DNA of 37,623 bases, taken from a virus. The stretch is taken from the IMG/VR virus record IMGVR_UViG_3300025872_002029, positions 1-37,623 of that record; one strand, written 5' to 3'. The position numbers and the translations under genes are program-made. The notes beneath the pieces were generated by a model. The model was not told the DNA's origin. It ran no database searches and was given only the letters and a program-made list of their open reading frames with translations. Numbering within the stretch: position 1 is the stretch's first letter; the number at the start of each line of letters is the position of its first letter. This document shows positions 1 to 8,518 of the stretch, one piece after another.

Positions 1-834
1 TCCCTCCCGCTCGAGCGGAAGATCTTCGAACACTATTTGACTATTAGAATTTGTCAAATCAACAATAAGTTCTGCTAGGTCTAGCACGGTACATTCCTGC
101 GGGTTGCCGACATTGACGGGACCCGTTGCCATATTTCCGTCAAGAACAGCTGCAAGTCCAAGCACCTCGTCAGAGACATGACAAAAACTTCGTGTCTGCT
201 TCCCGTCACCAAAGACGGTTATCGGTTCATTTCTGAGAGCTTGAGATATAAACGTGTTGACGACGCGCCCGTCGTCTGGTCGCATTCTTTCGCCATATGT
301 ATTGAAAATTCTAACAATACGAATATCCAATTCATTTACACGATGATACGCCATTGTCAATGCTTCGCTAAACCGCTTTGCCTCATCATAGCAACTTCGC
401 GGGCCAATTGAACTTACGTTTCCAAAATATGATTCAGATTGTGGATGCACTAGCGGATCACCGTACACTTCACTTGTTGACGCTAGAAAAAATCTTGCGT
501 TCTGCTTGGCAGCTAGATCTAAAAGATTTCTTGTTCCGATAGATCCAACGGCAAGAATTTCAAGTGGCAACGTTAAAAAATCTAGTGGAGACGCCGGACT
601 AGCAAGGTCGAGCACCGTATCATACCAGTCATCAGCAATTTCTGGCGGCAACGGATCAACAATATCGTGCTGAACAAATCTAAATCTTGGATCTTTCTTA
701 GCATGAGAAATATTGCTGTATCTGCCAGTGACCAAATTATCTACAACTGTAACGCTGTCCCCTCGAGACAGAAACAGATCAACCAAATGTGATCCTATAA
801 ATCCGCTTCCACCAGCTACAAGATGATGAGTCAT
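1..834 (-). CDS. UDP-glucuronate decarboxylase (UDP-xylose synthase), C-terminus cut by window edge
   Basis: Member of the extended short-chain dehydrogenase/reductase family that converts UDP-glucuronate to UDP-xylose with bound NAD. About 278 residues are visible of a usual ~310, so only the C-terminal end is missing. The start ATG at 834 is followed by a Rossmann motif GGSGFIG (residues 8-14). Further along are the family-typical STSEVYGDP, a catalytic YDEAKR (YxxxK), RIFNTYGERM and a DDGRVV segment, the pattern of UXS-type decarboxylases rather than of 4-epimerases or dTDP-glucose dehydratases. The start codon overlaps the stop of the upstream UDP-glucose dehydrogenase (ATGA), so the two are probably translationally coupled and act in series. 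The product would be a pentose donor for the glycosyltransferases in the same transcript. It could instead feed a surface polysaccharide. The family call is firm; the biological use of the sugar is inferred. Confidence 0.88.
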   Translation of the reverse strand, partial: MTHHLVAGGSGFIGSHLVDLFLSRGDSVTVVDNLVTGRYSNISHAKKDPRFRFVQHDIVDPLPPEIADDWYDTVLDLASPASPLDFLTLPLEILAVGSIGTRNLLDLAAKQNARFFLASTSEVYGDPLVHPQSESYFGNVSSIGPRSCYDEAKRFSEALTMAYHRVNELDIRIVRIFNTYGERMRPDDGRVVNTFISQALRNEPITVFGDGKQTRSFCHVSDEVLGLAAVLDGNMATGPVNVGNPQECTVLDLAELIVDLTNSNSQIVFEDLPLEREG

Positions 835-2117
835 TGATGTCCAATCGCAGAATACATAACTCCTGAACCTACCCAAAGATTTTTATCAAGAATATTTCGC
901 GCATCAAAAACAACGGGGACTGACATTTCACTAGCTACGATCGACGGATCAATGTCACTAAATTCTTGCCATTCTGTCAACACCGCTAGAACATGAGCGT
1001 TCTTTATTGCTGAAACTGCTGTATCTGCAATTTGCAGATTTTCTAGATTTGCTTGATGATTTTTGCGTACCGTCGGATCATACGCTACTATTTTGACTCC
1101 ACGTTGAACTAGATTCTCAATAATTGACAACGCTGGAGAATCTCTAAGGTCGTCAGTTCCAGCTTTAAACGTCAATCCCCACACTGCAACAATCTTTTCA
1201 GTGACTCGAGAATCAATCATTGACAAAATTTTTTGCGCGATTCTCTCAAACTGGTGGTTGTTTGTCTCTATCGCACTATGCAAAAGATCAAACGAACAAT
1301 CAAGTTTTTTAGACATATGCAAAAGCGCTCGAGTATCTTTTGGAAAGCACGAACCGCCCCAGCCTGGACCTGCCTTCAGAAACTGCGAGCCTATGCGCCC
1401 GTCCAAACCCATACCAAATGAAACATCATCTATGTTGCATCCAGCATTTTCGCACATTTCAGCTACTGAATTTATAAAACTGAGTTTTACAGCTAAAAAT
1501 GCATTTGATGCGTATTTGATCAATTCAGCTGATTGAGGATCAGTGACTAGAATCTTTTTTGGAGATATTTTTGAATAGAGATCCGCAACAGTGTCTGCGG
1601 CAATAAAGTCATCACAGCCAACAACCACTCGATCAGGGTTAAAAAAGTCTGATACTGCTGAACCTTCACGTAAAAATTCTGGATTACTAACAACAGCAAC
1701 GTCCGGTCTGTTCAATGCATTTGACACGAGAACGGTTGAACCAACTGGAACTGTTGACTTGTTTACAACAATTGAATTTGGCGGAAGATACTTTGAAATC
1801 TGCTTTGCCGCATCTAAAACATAGTTTAAGTTTGCTGATCCATCGTCATTCTGCGGAGTAGGCACGCATAGAAAAGCAACATCGCAAAACTTAACAGCAT
1901 TTTCAGAACCGAGAATAAACTTTAGATTCCCATTTGAAATTCCAGATGCAACAAGATCGGCAAGTCCGTCTTCTACTATTGGAATTTTTCCACTATTGAG
2001 TTTATCTATCTTTTCTTGATCAATGTCTGCGCAGATCACATCATGACCTAGACTAGCAAAACACGCGCCTGTAGTGAGTCCGACGTATCCTGTGCCAATG
2101 ATTGCGATATTAGCCAT
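831..2117 (-). CDS. ugd: UDP-glucose 6-dehydrogenase
   Basis: Oxidises UDP-glucose to UDP-glucuronate with two NAD+. The 428 residues match the usual length of bacterial enzymes. Visible features are the N-terminal NAD site GTGYVG (8-13), NPEFLREG (145-152), the central helix with KYASNAFLAVKLSFIN, and the catalytic-cysteine motif GGSCFPKD with Cys257. The C-terminal UDP-binding domain contains WGLTFKAGTDDLRDSP. All key residues look intact, so the enzyme is probably active. It sits 3 bp after the methyltransferase gene and overlaps the decarboxylase by 4 bp. Together the two downstream genes turn host UDP-glucose into UDP-xylose. Such enzymes in phages are seen either in surface-glycan or in DNA-glycosylation contexts; the neighbouring nucleotide-modification genes favour the second. 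Confidence 0.93.
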   Translation of the reverse strand: MANIAIIGTGYVGLTTGACFASLGHDVICADIDQEKIDKLNSGKIPIVEDGLADLVASGISNGNLKFILGSENAVKFCDVAFLCVPTPQNDDGSANLNYVLDAAKQISKYLPPNSIVVNKSTVPVGSTVLVSNALNRPDVAVVSNPEFLREGSAVSDFFNPDRVVVGCDDFIAADTVADLYSKISPKKILVTDPQSAELIKYASNAFLAVKLSFINSVAEMCENAGCNIDDVSFGMGLDGRIGSQFLKAGPGWGGSCFPKDTRALLHMSKKLDCSFDLLHSAIETNNHQFERIAQKILSMIDSRVTEKIVAVWGLTFKAGTDDLRDSPALSIIENLVQRGVKIVAYDPTVRKNHQANLENLQIADTAVSAIKNAHVLAVLTEWQEFSDIDPSIVASEMSVPVVFDARNILDKNLWVGSGVMYSAIGHQ

Positions 2118-2120
2118 TGA

Positions 2121-3368
2121 TTAGTTTTTCTTGTAGTATGTTTTTTGGACGAATTGACGACTGAATCCCTTATCTGTGTCAAGAAGGTACTCTCGGTCGC
2201 CAATTTTTTGGCCAGAATCACCCAAAGGCTGGCCGTCCAACGCTGACACGACGGCTTTACCGATCCATGACGCTGCTTGAAGGGCGACGGCTTTGCCCCA
2301 TGTACTTGCTAGAGGTGAATATGTTTTTACTTCTTCAAACTTCCAATTGTCAGGAAGACCTTGTATTCTTGCAGCTTCGCGATGAGTTATTCTTCGTGGA
2401 AGTGTCGGGTGAATGACGTGGTCAAGTGCTCCGCCGGTCATTACGTTGCAGTGCGAATCTCTGTTCCAACGATACCCTGTTGAAAATCCTAGATAGTAGT
2501 CTCTTGAACGAACCTTTTGTTCTTGTGACAGCCATGATTGCGGAAATTTATTTCCGTTCTTTTCAACAGCAGCCTTTAACGCATCGCCGAGTCCCACATT
2601 TGGCTTCCATCCGTCATTTCCAAGAATGTCAAAAATATCTTGAACACGACGCATTTCCATGTTTTCTTTTACCATGTGTCCGTCAATAAGTCCGTCTGAA
2701 TTTCTAAGACTTTGCACCCACTTCGACGGAGCAATCTGTCCGTATCTTTGGCTGCCCCAAGTAACACTCAAGTCCTCGAGATCTCCAATAATGTCTGTGA
2801 TCTTTGGAAGATCATCAACTGGGTCAACGTGTACTCCAAATGGTAGACCACTCTCAATTGCGACCCAAAAATACCGCGGACGGAACGAAAATCCACCGAC
2901 TTGAAGATTATTATGCTTTACGTGGTATAGATCATATTTTTTATCAGAAAGTTCTTCAAGCATTGATCTATATTGAAGCATTACCTCGCGACCCTGCGTA
3001 TACGCCTGCTGGACGCACTCAAAGACAACAACTCTAGGACGAACTTTAGCGGCGTATCTCATGAACGCCCTCGTGTGCTCGTGTGCCGCTGATTCTGGTC
3101 CGCGGTTTGCCGGTCCAGACCATACAGACCATCCCGAACACGGAGGACACCCGACAACCGCGTCCGTGCGCGGCGTTGGCCAGTCACTTGGTTCATTGCT
3201 AAAATCAGCAGACCAATTGTCGCCAAGAAGATGTCTGTTTACTTCAGCAACAGCATTTCCAAAATTTAAAGTTCCAGTTCGCAGCTTCATCTGCATTCCG
3301 GACTGAACGAATCCGAGGCTCATAAATCCAGCCAAGCCGTTACAGTCTATAAAACTATGATCAGTCAT
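2121..3368 (-). CDS. C5-cytosine DNA methyltransferase
   Basis: 415 residues with the ordered motifs of C5-cytosine methyltransferases, which use S-adenosylmethionine to methylate cytosine in DNA. Motif I is a variant (FIDCNGLAGFMSLGF, near the N-terminus). Motif IV is GCPPCSGWS with nucleophile Cys77. Motif VI reads FECV (residues 116-119) where ENV is usual, so Asn is replaced by Cys. Motif VIII is represented by RPRYFW, motif IX by RRITHREAARIQGLPDNW and motif X by GKAVALQAASWIG. No restriction enzyme gene is next to it, so it is either an orphan protective methylase or part of base modification. It precedes the UDP-sugar genes with only 3 bp spacing. No Shine-Dalgarno is visible upstream of the start, which may indicate leaderless or coupled translation. 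The target sequence cannot be read from the protein. Confidence 0.85.
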   Translation of the reverse strand: MTDHSFIDCNGLAGFMSLGFVQSGMQMKLRTGTLNFGNAVAEVNRHLLGDNWSADFSNEPSDWPTPRTDAVVGCPPCSGWSVWSGPANRGPESAAHEHTRAFMRYAAKVRPRVVVFECVQQAYTQGREVMLQYRSMLEELSDKKYDLYHVKHNNLQVGGFSFRPRYFWVAIESGLPFGVHVDPVDDLPKITDIIGDLEDLSVTWGSQRYGQIAPSKWVQSLRNSDGLIDGHMVKENMEMRRVQDIFDILGNDGWKPNVGLGDALKAAVEKNGNKFPQSWLSQEQKVRSRDYYLGFSTGYRWNRDSHCNVMTGGALDHVIHPTLPRRITHREAARIQGLPDNWKFEEVKTYSPLASTWGKAVALQAASWIGKAVVSALDGQPLGDSGQKIGDREYLLDTDKGFSRQFVQKTYYKKN

Positions 3369-3375
3369 AGTACAA

Positions 3376-3385
3376 ATTGTAGCAT
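3376..3385 (-). promoter_or_regulatory. Possible extended -10 promoter close to the methyltransferase start
   Basis: On the minus strand the sequence reads ATGCTACAAT, a TGn extended -10 with TACAAT (5 of 6 to consensus). Transcription would begin about one base before the methyltransferase ATG, giving a leaderless mRNA, which is common in Actinobacteria. No good -35 box is visible and the site lies in a 20-bp gap, so chance is a real alternative. Confidence 0.25.
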
Positions 3386-3388
3386 GGA

Positions 3389-3703
3389 TTATCTATTTTC
3401 CGTTGCCGAATTGTTTGTATTTTCGAGCAGTCCAACTTCATATCCGCACGCTGCATAACCGGCAATATCAGTCCACGTATCAGGTTGAAATCCAGCTCCA
3501 GACGCAAACCTGGCTAACTTAACCGCAATCATTGCCATGGCAACATCTTCTCTAGAAAACTTACGTGAAAAAATTACTGACCAAAGCGTAGCGATTCTGT
3601 CAAAATTATCTTCCGGACCGCCGTATTGAGTGTCGCGTTGACCAGAAATAATCGTTGCAGCGTCAACTAGCATCTGTTCTCTTGGTGATCGTTTTTGCTT
3701 CAT
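3389..3703 (-). CDS. DUF6378-like phage protein
   Basis: 104 residues. The central YGGPEDNFDRIATLW and the later VAMAMIAVKLARFASG and DIAGYAACGYE are the signature of a small alpha-helical family common in phages and annotated as DUF6378. Its biochemical role is not known to me; the helical D/E pattern is loosely like MazG-type proteins, but that is only a resemblance. The start at 3703 overlaps the stop of the upstream gene by 4 bp, so it belongs to the run of small coupled genes between the pyrophosphatase and the methyltransferase. A basic N-terminus (KQKRSPR) precedes the domain. Confidence 0.75.
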   Translation of the reverse strand: MKQKRSPREQMLVDAATIISGQRDTQYGGPEDNFDRIATLWSVIFSRKFSREDVAMAMIAVKLARFASGAGFQPDTWTDIAGYAACGYEVGLLENTNNSATENR

Positions 3704-3936
3704 TTAATTACATCATCAACATCAAATTGGGCACGAGAAACATATGTGACGTGATACTTTTTCTGCTTTTTATCATTTTCTAGTTCTTCACTTGCCTCTT
3801 TAACAACAGTAATCTCAGCGTCTCTTGGAAACTCAGCAAGTTTATCATCTAAAAATACGCGCCACTCGTTTATCAAAAGATTCATTGCTTCTTTAAATGT
3901 TGCGCCAGACGCTTCAAATTTGACAGTTGCTCTCAT
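3700..3936 (-). CDS. Hypothetical small protein
   Basis: 78 residues, no family recognised. The protein is charged, with an N-terminal segment that could form a strand-helix unit and a Lys-rich stretch (DDK- and KKQKK-like) in the middle. No signal peptide or membrane segment is visible. It is accepted as real because it is tightly packed: 2 bp after the upstream gene and a 4-bp overlap with the downstream one, all in one direction. Confidence 0.6.
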   Translation of the reverse strand: MRATVKFEASGATFKEAMNLLINEWRVFLDDKLAEFPRDAEITVVKEASEELENDKKQKKYHVTYVSRAQFDVDDVIK

Positions 3937-3938
3937 GT

Positions 3939-4316
3939 CTATTTACGCCATTTCTCTTGATTTACCTCGATGATGATGTAGCTGGAATCAGCAACATCTG
4001 AATTTAAAGTTTTCATGTGTCCGTTTTTACTCATCAAAACCCCGTGAAGTCCAGAAATCTCACATGTTCTAGCAGAAATTTCCTCGTATTTGTAAACTAT
4101 TTCGTGCATTTCAATAAACCGCGGTGACTTTGTCTCAAAGTAAAACCTAAGAGTTCCAAATTTTTCTTTAATCTGTGTAATTTGGTATTCTGGGTCGATA
4201 AGAGCAAGTTCGGCATCAAGATCTTTGATTATTCCGTACCATCCGCTGCTGCAGGAAATTTCTGCAGGCCATCCACGAGCAAACCGATCTAATATTTTCT
4301 GCATCTCTGTGCTCAT
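3939..4316 (-). CDS. Conserved phage hypothetical protein (GWY...QIKEKFGTLRFYF type)
   Basis: 125 residues. The segments GWYGIIKDLDAELALIDP and QIKEKFGTLRFYFE form a motif I recognise from many phage hypothetical proteins of about this size. Relatives often carry a cysteine pair in the second half; here only a single CEISG remains in the equivalent place (near residue 84). Function is unknown. The start overlaps the upstream stop by 4 bp (ATGA), so translation is probably coupled. Confidence 0.65.
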   Translation of the reverse strand: MSTEMQKILDRFARGWPAEISCSSGWYGIIKDLDAELALIDPEYQITQIKEKFGTLRFYFETKSPRFIEMHEIVYKYEEISARTCEISGLHGVLMSKNGHMKTLNSDVADSSYIIIEVNQEKWRK

Positions 4317-4570
4317 ATTTCGGCAATTTTCTTCTCTAACCGATACGCCGCGTGACGCGCCGCCGCGATATACGGCAATTTCATGTCAATACTTGAAACT
4401 ATGACATCTCCGTTGACAATATCAACGACACGCACAAGTCGACCATTGTGTATTCTACCTGCGGATGTTTTATACGCGTCGTGCCTCACGCGGAGAACAT
4501 CGCCCTCTACTACTAAAAGATCAGAAGCGTTGCACCATAGCGCACTGCTCATAAGTTCCTCGAAGGACAT
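4313..4570 (-). CDS. Hypothetical small protein
   Basis: 85 residues, not recognised. The middle part (VVEGDVLRVRHDAY, RLVRVVDIVNGDVIVSS) looks like a small beta-barrel or SH3/KOW-like fold by its alternating hydrophobic strands and glycine turns. This is a reading of pattern only. It overlaps the upstream pyrophosphatase gene by 22 bp and the downstream gene by 4 bp. Confidence 0.55.
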   Translation of the reverse strand: MSFEELMSSALWCNASDLLVVEGDVLRVRHDAYKTSAGRIHNGRLVRVVDIVNGDVIVSSIDMKLPYIAAARHAAYRLEKKIAEI

Positions 4571-5016
4571 TCTTGCTCACGACAAACCGACACGTCGTAG
4601 TCGTCAAGAGCTCTACTGCATAGTTTGCACTTTGTATTTGATGATAAAACTTTGTAGCCTATGCGTTGTCTCTTAGCATTTAGCTCCATCTTTGATACGT
4701 ATTCGCGATCAAGTTCAGCGTCTGTTGCACCTGCTGCGCACAGTATGTTGGCAACAAAATGGAGAACATCAACGCATTCCTTTATGATTTCGTGGCGATC
4801 AGCATACGGTTTGTCATGCTGCCAAGGCTTCCAAGAAATCGCCTTACGCACTTCAGCCAGTTCATCGTCAATCGCTAACATGTTCCATCTAAGATACTCA
4901 ATAAGAGATCGAATATCATCGGGGGAGTCGCTGTGAAATACGGAGTAGTCAACTCCGTACACATTTTGTTGTAATTCTTTAGTCTTGTTTAGCCATTCTT
5001 TAAACAGGATGCTCAT
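4549..5016 (-). CDS. MazG/all-alpha dUTPase-like nucleotide pyrophosphatase with C-terminal cysteine cluster
   Basis: 155 residues. The helical core has the metal-binding pattern of all-alpha NTP pyrophosphatases: DELAEVRKAISWKPW (Glu52, Glu55) followed by KECVDVLHFVANIL (Glu80, Asp83), then YVSKMELNAKRQRIGY. This family includes dUTP/dCTP pyrophosphatases and MazG and hydrolyses dNTPs to dNMP and PPi. A C-terminal CxxC and two further cysteines (130, 133, 145, 150) could form a zinc knuckle, which is not part of the minimal fold. In T4 an enzyme of this superfamily (gp56, dCTPase-dUTPase) removes dCTP so that only modified cytosine is incorporated. A similar job is plausible here given the hydroxymethylase homologue, but substrate specificity cannot be read from sequence. 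ATGA overlap with the glycosyltransferase upstream. Confidence 0.72.
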   Translation of the reverse strand: MSILFKEWLNKTKELQQNVYGVDYSVFHSDSPDDIRSLIEYLRWNMLAIDDELAEVRKAISWKPWQHDKPYADRHEIIKECVDVLHFVANILCAAGATDAELDREYVSKMELNAKRQRIGYKVLSSNTKCKLCSRALDDYDVSVCREQECPSRNL

Positions 5017-6035
5017 TTTACTTCCATAATCGTGTTTAGATGTTCCGTTATTTGATCTATACTATGCAAAACGTCAATATAAGATCGTTTTTGAGCAATT
5101 GAAAGTTCAAAAAGATCAATTGGCGACATTTCTTCTACTGCCCCAGCCAGATAGTTCCACGATTCCCCAAGAGATTTGGTAAATCTCCAATCAGTAACTA
5201 CAACAGTTCCGGAGTTTAATGCTTGCGAATACCTTGGAGACCACCATGTCACGCCGTCATTGTGCGGTCCAATAATAATTCCAATACGTCTTGTAAGTTG
5301 ATCCATGATTTTTCTACATGAATTTGTTTTCATGTCTTTTGTTTCAATGAATCTTGCACTTAAAGTATTGACAGTATTTTTTGTCCACTTAGATGACAAA
5401 TTCTCAATGATCCACGAGTGATCATGCTTACCTGTCGGAAGATTTACATGATCGTCAATGTACACTGAATCAATCTGTATTGGAATAAATGAAGATCTAA
5501 TACCATCAGGAACTCCAAAAAGTTGATTTGTCGACCACGGAAGTGTTGGATATACCATCCTAGTAGAACTTAAACTTGACACAAGTTCTATCCCACGAAA
5601 GATGTTATTTCTAACTTTTATGTCATCTTTGGCAGTTGAATAGCCAAACCGTTTAGAGTAAAAAGTCTTAAATAAAACATTTTCATCCTTCTCGATCGCT
5701 CTCAGAGCGCCGTAAATTTTCCATGGCTCAGGGGTATCTAGAAACAGTGTAACCCCGCGTCTACCGTTGCACACGCCAGCTAAGTTCAACGAATGATATG
5801 CACCGTTCGCCGAGACGCTCGTTGGAGCGCCTATCCCGATAAAAATATGACTAAACTGACTTAAATCTTTTTCCGTCAAATCAAATGTAGGTGCAGCAAT
5901 AACAACCTCGTACTTCAGTCTAGTCAAAATCTGAATTAAACCATCCGTAAATGAAGCTGTACGTTTGATAGTTTTTTCAGAATACTGATTTGCAAAAGTT
6001 CCAGTAACAAGAACTTTACGAGTCATAGAGTTCAT
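5013..6035 (-). CDS. Putative GT-B-like glycosyltransferase, second of a tandem pair
   Basis: 340 residues. The N-terminus (RKVLVTGTF) begins a Rossmann-like strand-turn, and the C-terminal half has GPHNDGVTWWSPRYSQAL followed by a strand and TDWRFTKSLGESW. The neighbouring protein has the matching series GSGWWRNRFIHAV ... LADPLEVSELGESY, so the two are diverged paralogues sharing WW, an R about three residues later, a D after a hydrophobic strand, and LGES. This arrangement fits the donor-binding half of GT-B glycosyltransferases. No signal peptide or membrane segment is present, so it is cytoplasmic. Context (UDP-sugar synthesis, hydroxymethylase homologue) suggests it could transfer a sugar to modified DNA. 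Start 6035 overlaps the upstream stop (ATGA); an in-frame ATG three codons later is an alternative. Confidence 0.6.
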   Translation of the reverse strand: MNSMTRKVLVTGTFANQYSEKTIKRTASFTDGLIQILTRLKYEVVIAAPTFDLTEKDLSQFSHIFIGIGAPTSVSANGAYHSLNLAGVCNGRRGVTLFLDTPEPWKIYGALRAIEKDENVLFKTFYSKRFGYSTAKDDIKVRNNIFRGIELVSSLSSTRMVYPTLPWSTNQLFGVPDGIRSSFIPIQIDSVYIDDHVNLPTGKHDHSWIIENLSSKWTKNTVNTLSARFIETKDMKTNSCRKIMDQLTRRIGIIIGPHNDGVTWWSPRYSQALNSGTVVVTDWRFTKSLGESWNYLAGAVEEMSPIDLFELSIAQKRSYIDVLHSIDQITEHLNTIMEVK

Positions 6036-7072
6036 TGACGCGCTTCTGCTATCGCGCGATGGACGGCGTTCATGATAGTGTCAATGACCTGCTCTTTTGG
6101 AGTTTCTTTAGAGTAAAAAACATCCCGCTGCGCGTCGGCAAGTTCACGAAGCTGACTTGTAGTCATTGATTCAATTTCACTAGGGTTCTTCAGATACGAC
6201 TCGCCTAGTTCTGAAACTTCAAGTGGATCCGCAAGCAGAATAGAACGCGTCCGTACAGCGTGGATAAACCTGTTTCTCCACCAACCACTCCCAGCGTGTG
6301 GATATTTTGCAGCAAGAACTCCCCACGAATTTGCGTATACGTCGCACAGTTCTACTTCACTTAGAACTTTTTCAGCTTTGGTTCGCTTTGTTCCGATGTA
6401 GTGGACGTTCCAGTTGAGGCCGAGCTTGTCTAGCCATTTTGTTTGATCCGACAGAGTTCCAAGAACCCATGCCCGTTCTCTATCGCTATCGTCTGGAATA
6501 CTTGTGTTGTAGTCCTGAGCAAACGCGCTAACATCAGCCCAAATCCACTCTCTCGAATTCAGGCCCTTAACAACACTCAGTCCAGTTCCCCATGAAAACT
6601 TTGGAACAATTGTTGCCGGCCACGGACGTGTGTTGAGCGCATCAATTACAGGATAGATCCTGTCAATATTTGCTGTAGCCCAATCGTGGTTTTTTCTACA
6701 TCCGACGGCAGAATCGCGAACGACTCTCGTTGGAACTTTGTGAAAAGTCTTAAGACCTGACACTATGTTGTGTGTCTGCCAATCATCAAGAAAGAACATG
6801 AGTCCGACGTTCGACTTTTTGGCTCGGCCGATTGCATCCAGTGCGCCATACAAGTACGAAGCACCTAGTGTAGCTGGACTGACCTGACCGCAAAGCAAGA
6901 GATCGTATCCAGTCAAATCTTCATTTGGTAGTACCCGTCTGTGGTCAACTTCGCAGCCTCCGAGACGGAGTATGTCTGCATACATGTCAGTTACGGCGCC
7001 GTACTTTACGTGCGTGCGTGTTGATCCTATGTGCTGCGCGGTGTATCCTGTTAGCAAAACTTTAATAGACAT
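6032..7072 (-). CDS. Putative GT-B-like glycosyltransferase, first of a tandem pair
   Basis: 346 residues from ATG at 7072. This start is preferred over an in-frame codon at 7126 because a GGAG Shine-Dalgarno lies just upstream and the longer version would enter a stable hairpin. The protein opens with SIKVLLTGYTAQHIG, a Rossmann-type start, continues with DLLLCGQVSPATLGASY and FFLDDWQ, and ends with a domain containing HAGSGWWRNRFIHAV and LADPLEVSELGESY. The latter is shared with the next gene and resembles GT-B donor-binding domains. Two such enzymes in tandem would fit sequential addition of two sugars, or two acceptor contexts. Alternatives are glycosylation of a phage or host protein. 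The glycosyltransferase call rests on fold-level pattern, not a clear family match. Confidence 0.6.
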   Translation of the reverse strand: MSIKVLLTGYTAQHIGSTRTHVKYGAVTDMYADILRLGGCEVDHRRVLPNEDLTGYDLLLCGQVSPATLGASYLYGALDAIGRAKKSNVGLMFFLDDWQTHNIVSGLKTFHKVPTRVVRDSAVGCRKNHDWATANIDRIYPVIDALNTRPWPATIVPKFSWGTGLSVVKGLNSREWIWADVSAFAQDYNTSIPDDSDRERAWVLGTLSDQTKWLDKLGLNWNVHYIGTKRTKAEKVLSEVELCDVYANSWGVLAAKYPHAGSGWWRNRFIHAVRTRSILLADPLEVSELGESYLKNPSEIESMTTSQLRELADAQRDVFYSKETPKEQVIDTIMNAVHRAIAEARQ

Positions 7073-7101
7073 CAGTGCTCCATGCGTGTAGTTGTTGATG
7101 C

Positions 7102-7726
<625 letters not shown>

Positions 7727-7747
7727 TTGTTGTGTCTTTCTGTGTTG

Positions 7748-8518
7748 TTACTTTGACTTGTTTGCTGACTCGGACACCGCTGTACGGGGTCCAAAAACGA
7801 TGTCGAGCATGTTTTCGACACCGAGATCCTGTTGTTCTACAATCTTACCGAGACGGCCCTGAACGCGCTCACCGGCTTCGTACTGCGGAGTGCGCTCAAC
7901 ATACATGCGTCGAGCCTTGTACGGTAGCTGTGTCGGGTCCTGGCTAGCAAATTCTTCTACGGATAGCGCTCCAAGAATGTCATAGAAATACGGCGCTTGA
8001 ATCGCGAGCTGACCCTGAAGATACGGACGATAGCGGCCGTCTTGCCCCTGTCGTGCCATTGCAGTTAGGACAACAGCCTCGAGAGGATTCACCGGATGCA
8101 TCGTGAGATCACGGAGATCACGGAGAAGAGCACCCATGTGACGAAGAAGTTCGCCCCACTGCTGCATTTGCATCTGATTCTTGCCGGCGATATTGTCAAC
8201 ACACTTTACTTGTAGTTCGGATACCGAATCAATGATCAGTGACTTGAATTGATGACGTCCAAGCTGAAGCCATTGATAGGCTTTTAGAACAGTGTCGTAC
8301 TGCGCGACATTTACAACGCAAGTGTCCCATGTGCCGTCGGCAGCCGGCGGCTCCTCCCGAAGAGGGTCCCAATACTTGACGTTGATCGGAAGAAACCGAT
8401 GACCGCCCTCAACGTCTAGCATCAATCGCGGGTACGGCGCGGTAACAGCAAACGTTGATTTGCCGACCTTCGATTCACCGTACACCATGATCGTCAATGA
8501 TCTTTGTACATCTCCCAT
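7748..8518 (-). CDS. Sak4-like RecA-fold ATPase / phage recombinase
   Basis: 256 residues. A Walker A motif GESKVGKST (residues 14-22) opens the protein, followed by LMLDVEGG, and a Walker B-like strand FKSLIIDSVSEL (Asp97). The size, the early P-loop and the partner gene match the Sak4/AAA_24 family of phage proteins, single-domain RecA/Rad51-like ATPases thought to help strand annealing in recombination. Immediately downstream lies the DUF669-like ssDNA-binding protein, the expected partner. The start codon overlaps the stop of the upstream nuclease gene (TAATG), so the nuclease, the ATPase and probably the ssDNA-binding protein form one recombination unit. Confidence 0.8.
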   Translation of the reverse strand: MGDVQRSLTIMVYGESKVGKSTFAVTAPYPRLMLDVEGGHRFLPINVKYWDPLREEPPAADGTWDTCVVNVAQYDTVLKAYQWLQLGRHQFKSLIIDSVSELQVKCVDNIAGKNQMQMQQWGELLRHMGALLRDLRDLTMHPVNPLEAVVLTAMARQGQDGRYRPYLQGQLAIQAPYFYDILGALSVEEFASQDPTQLPYKARRMYVERTPQYEAGERVQGRLGKIVEQQDLGVENMLDIVFGPRTAVSESANKSK

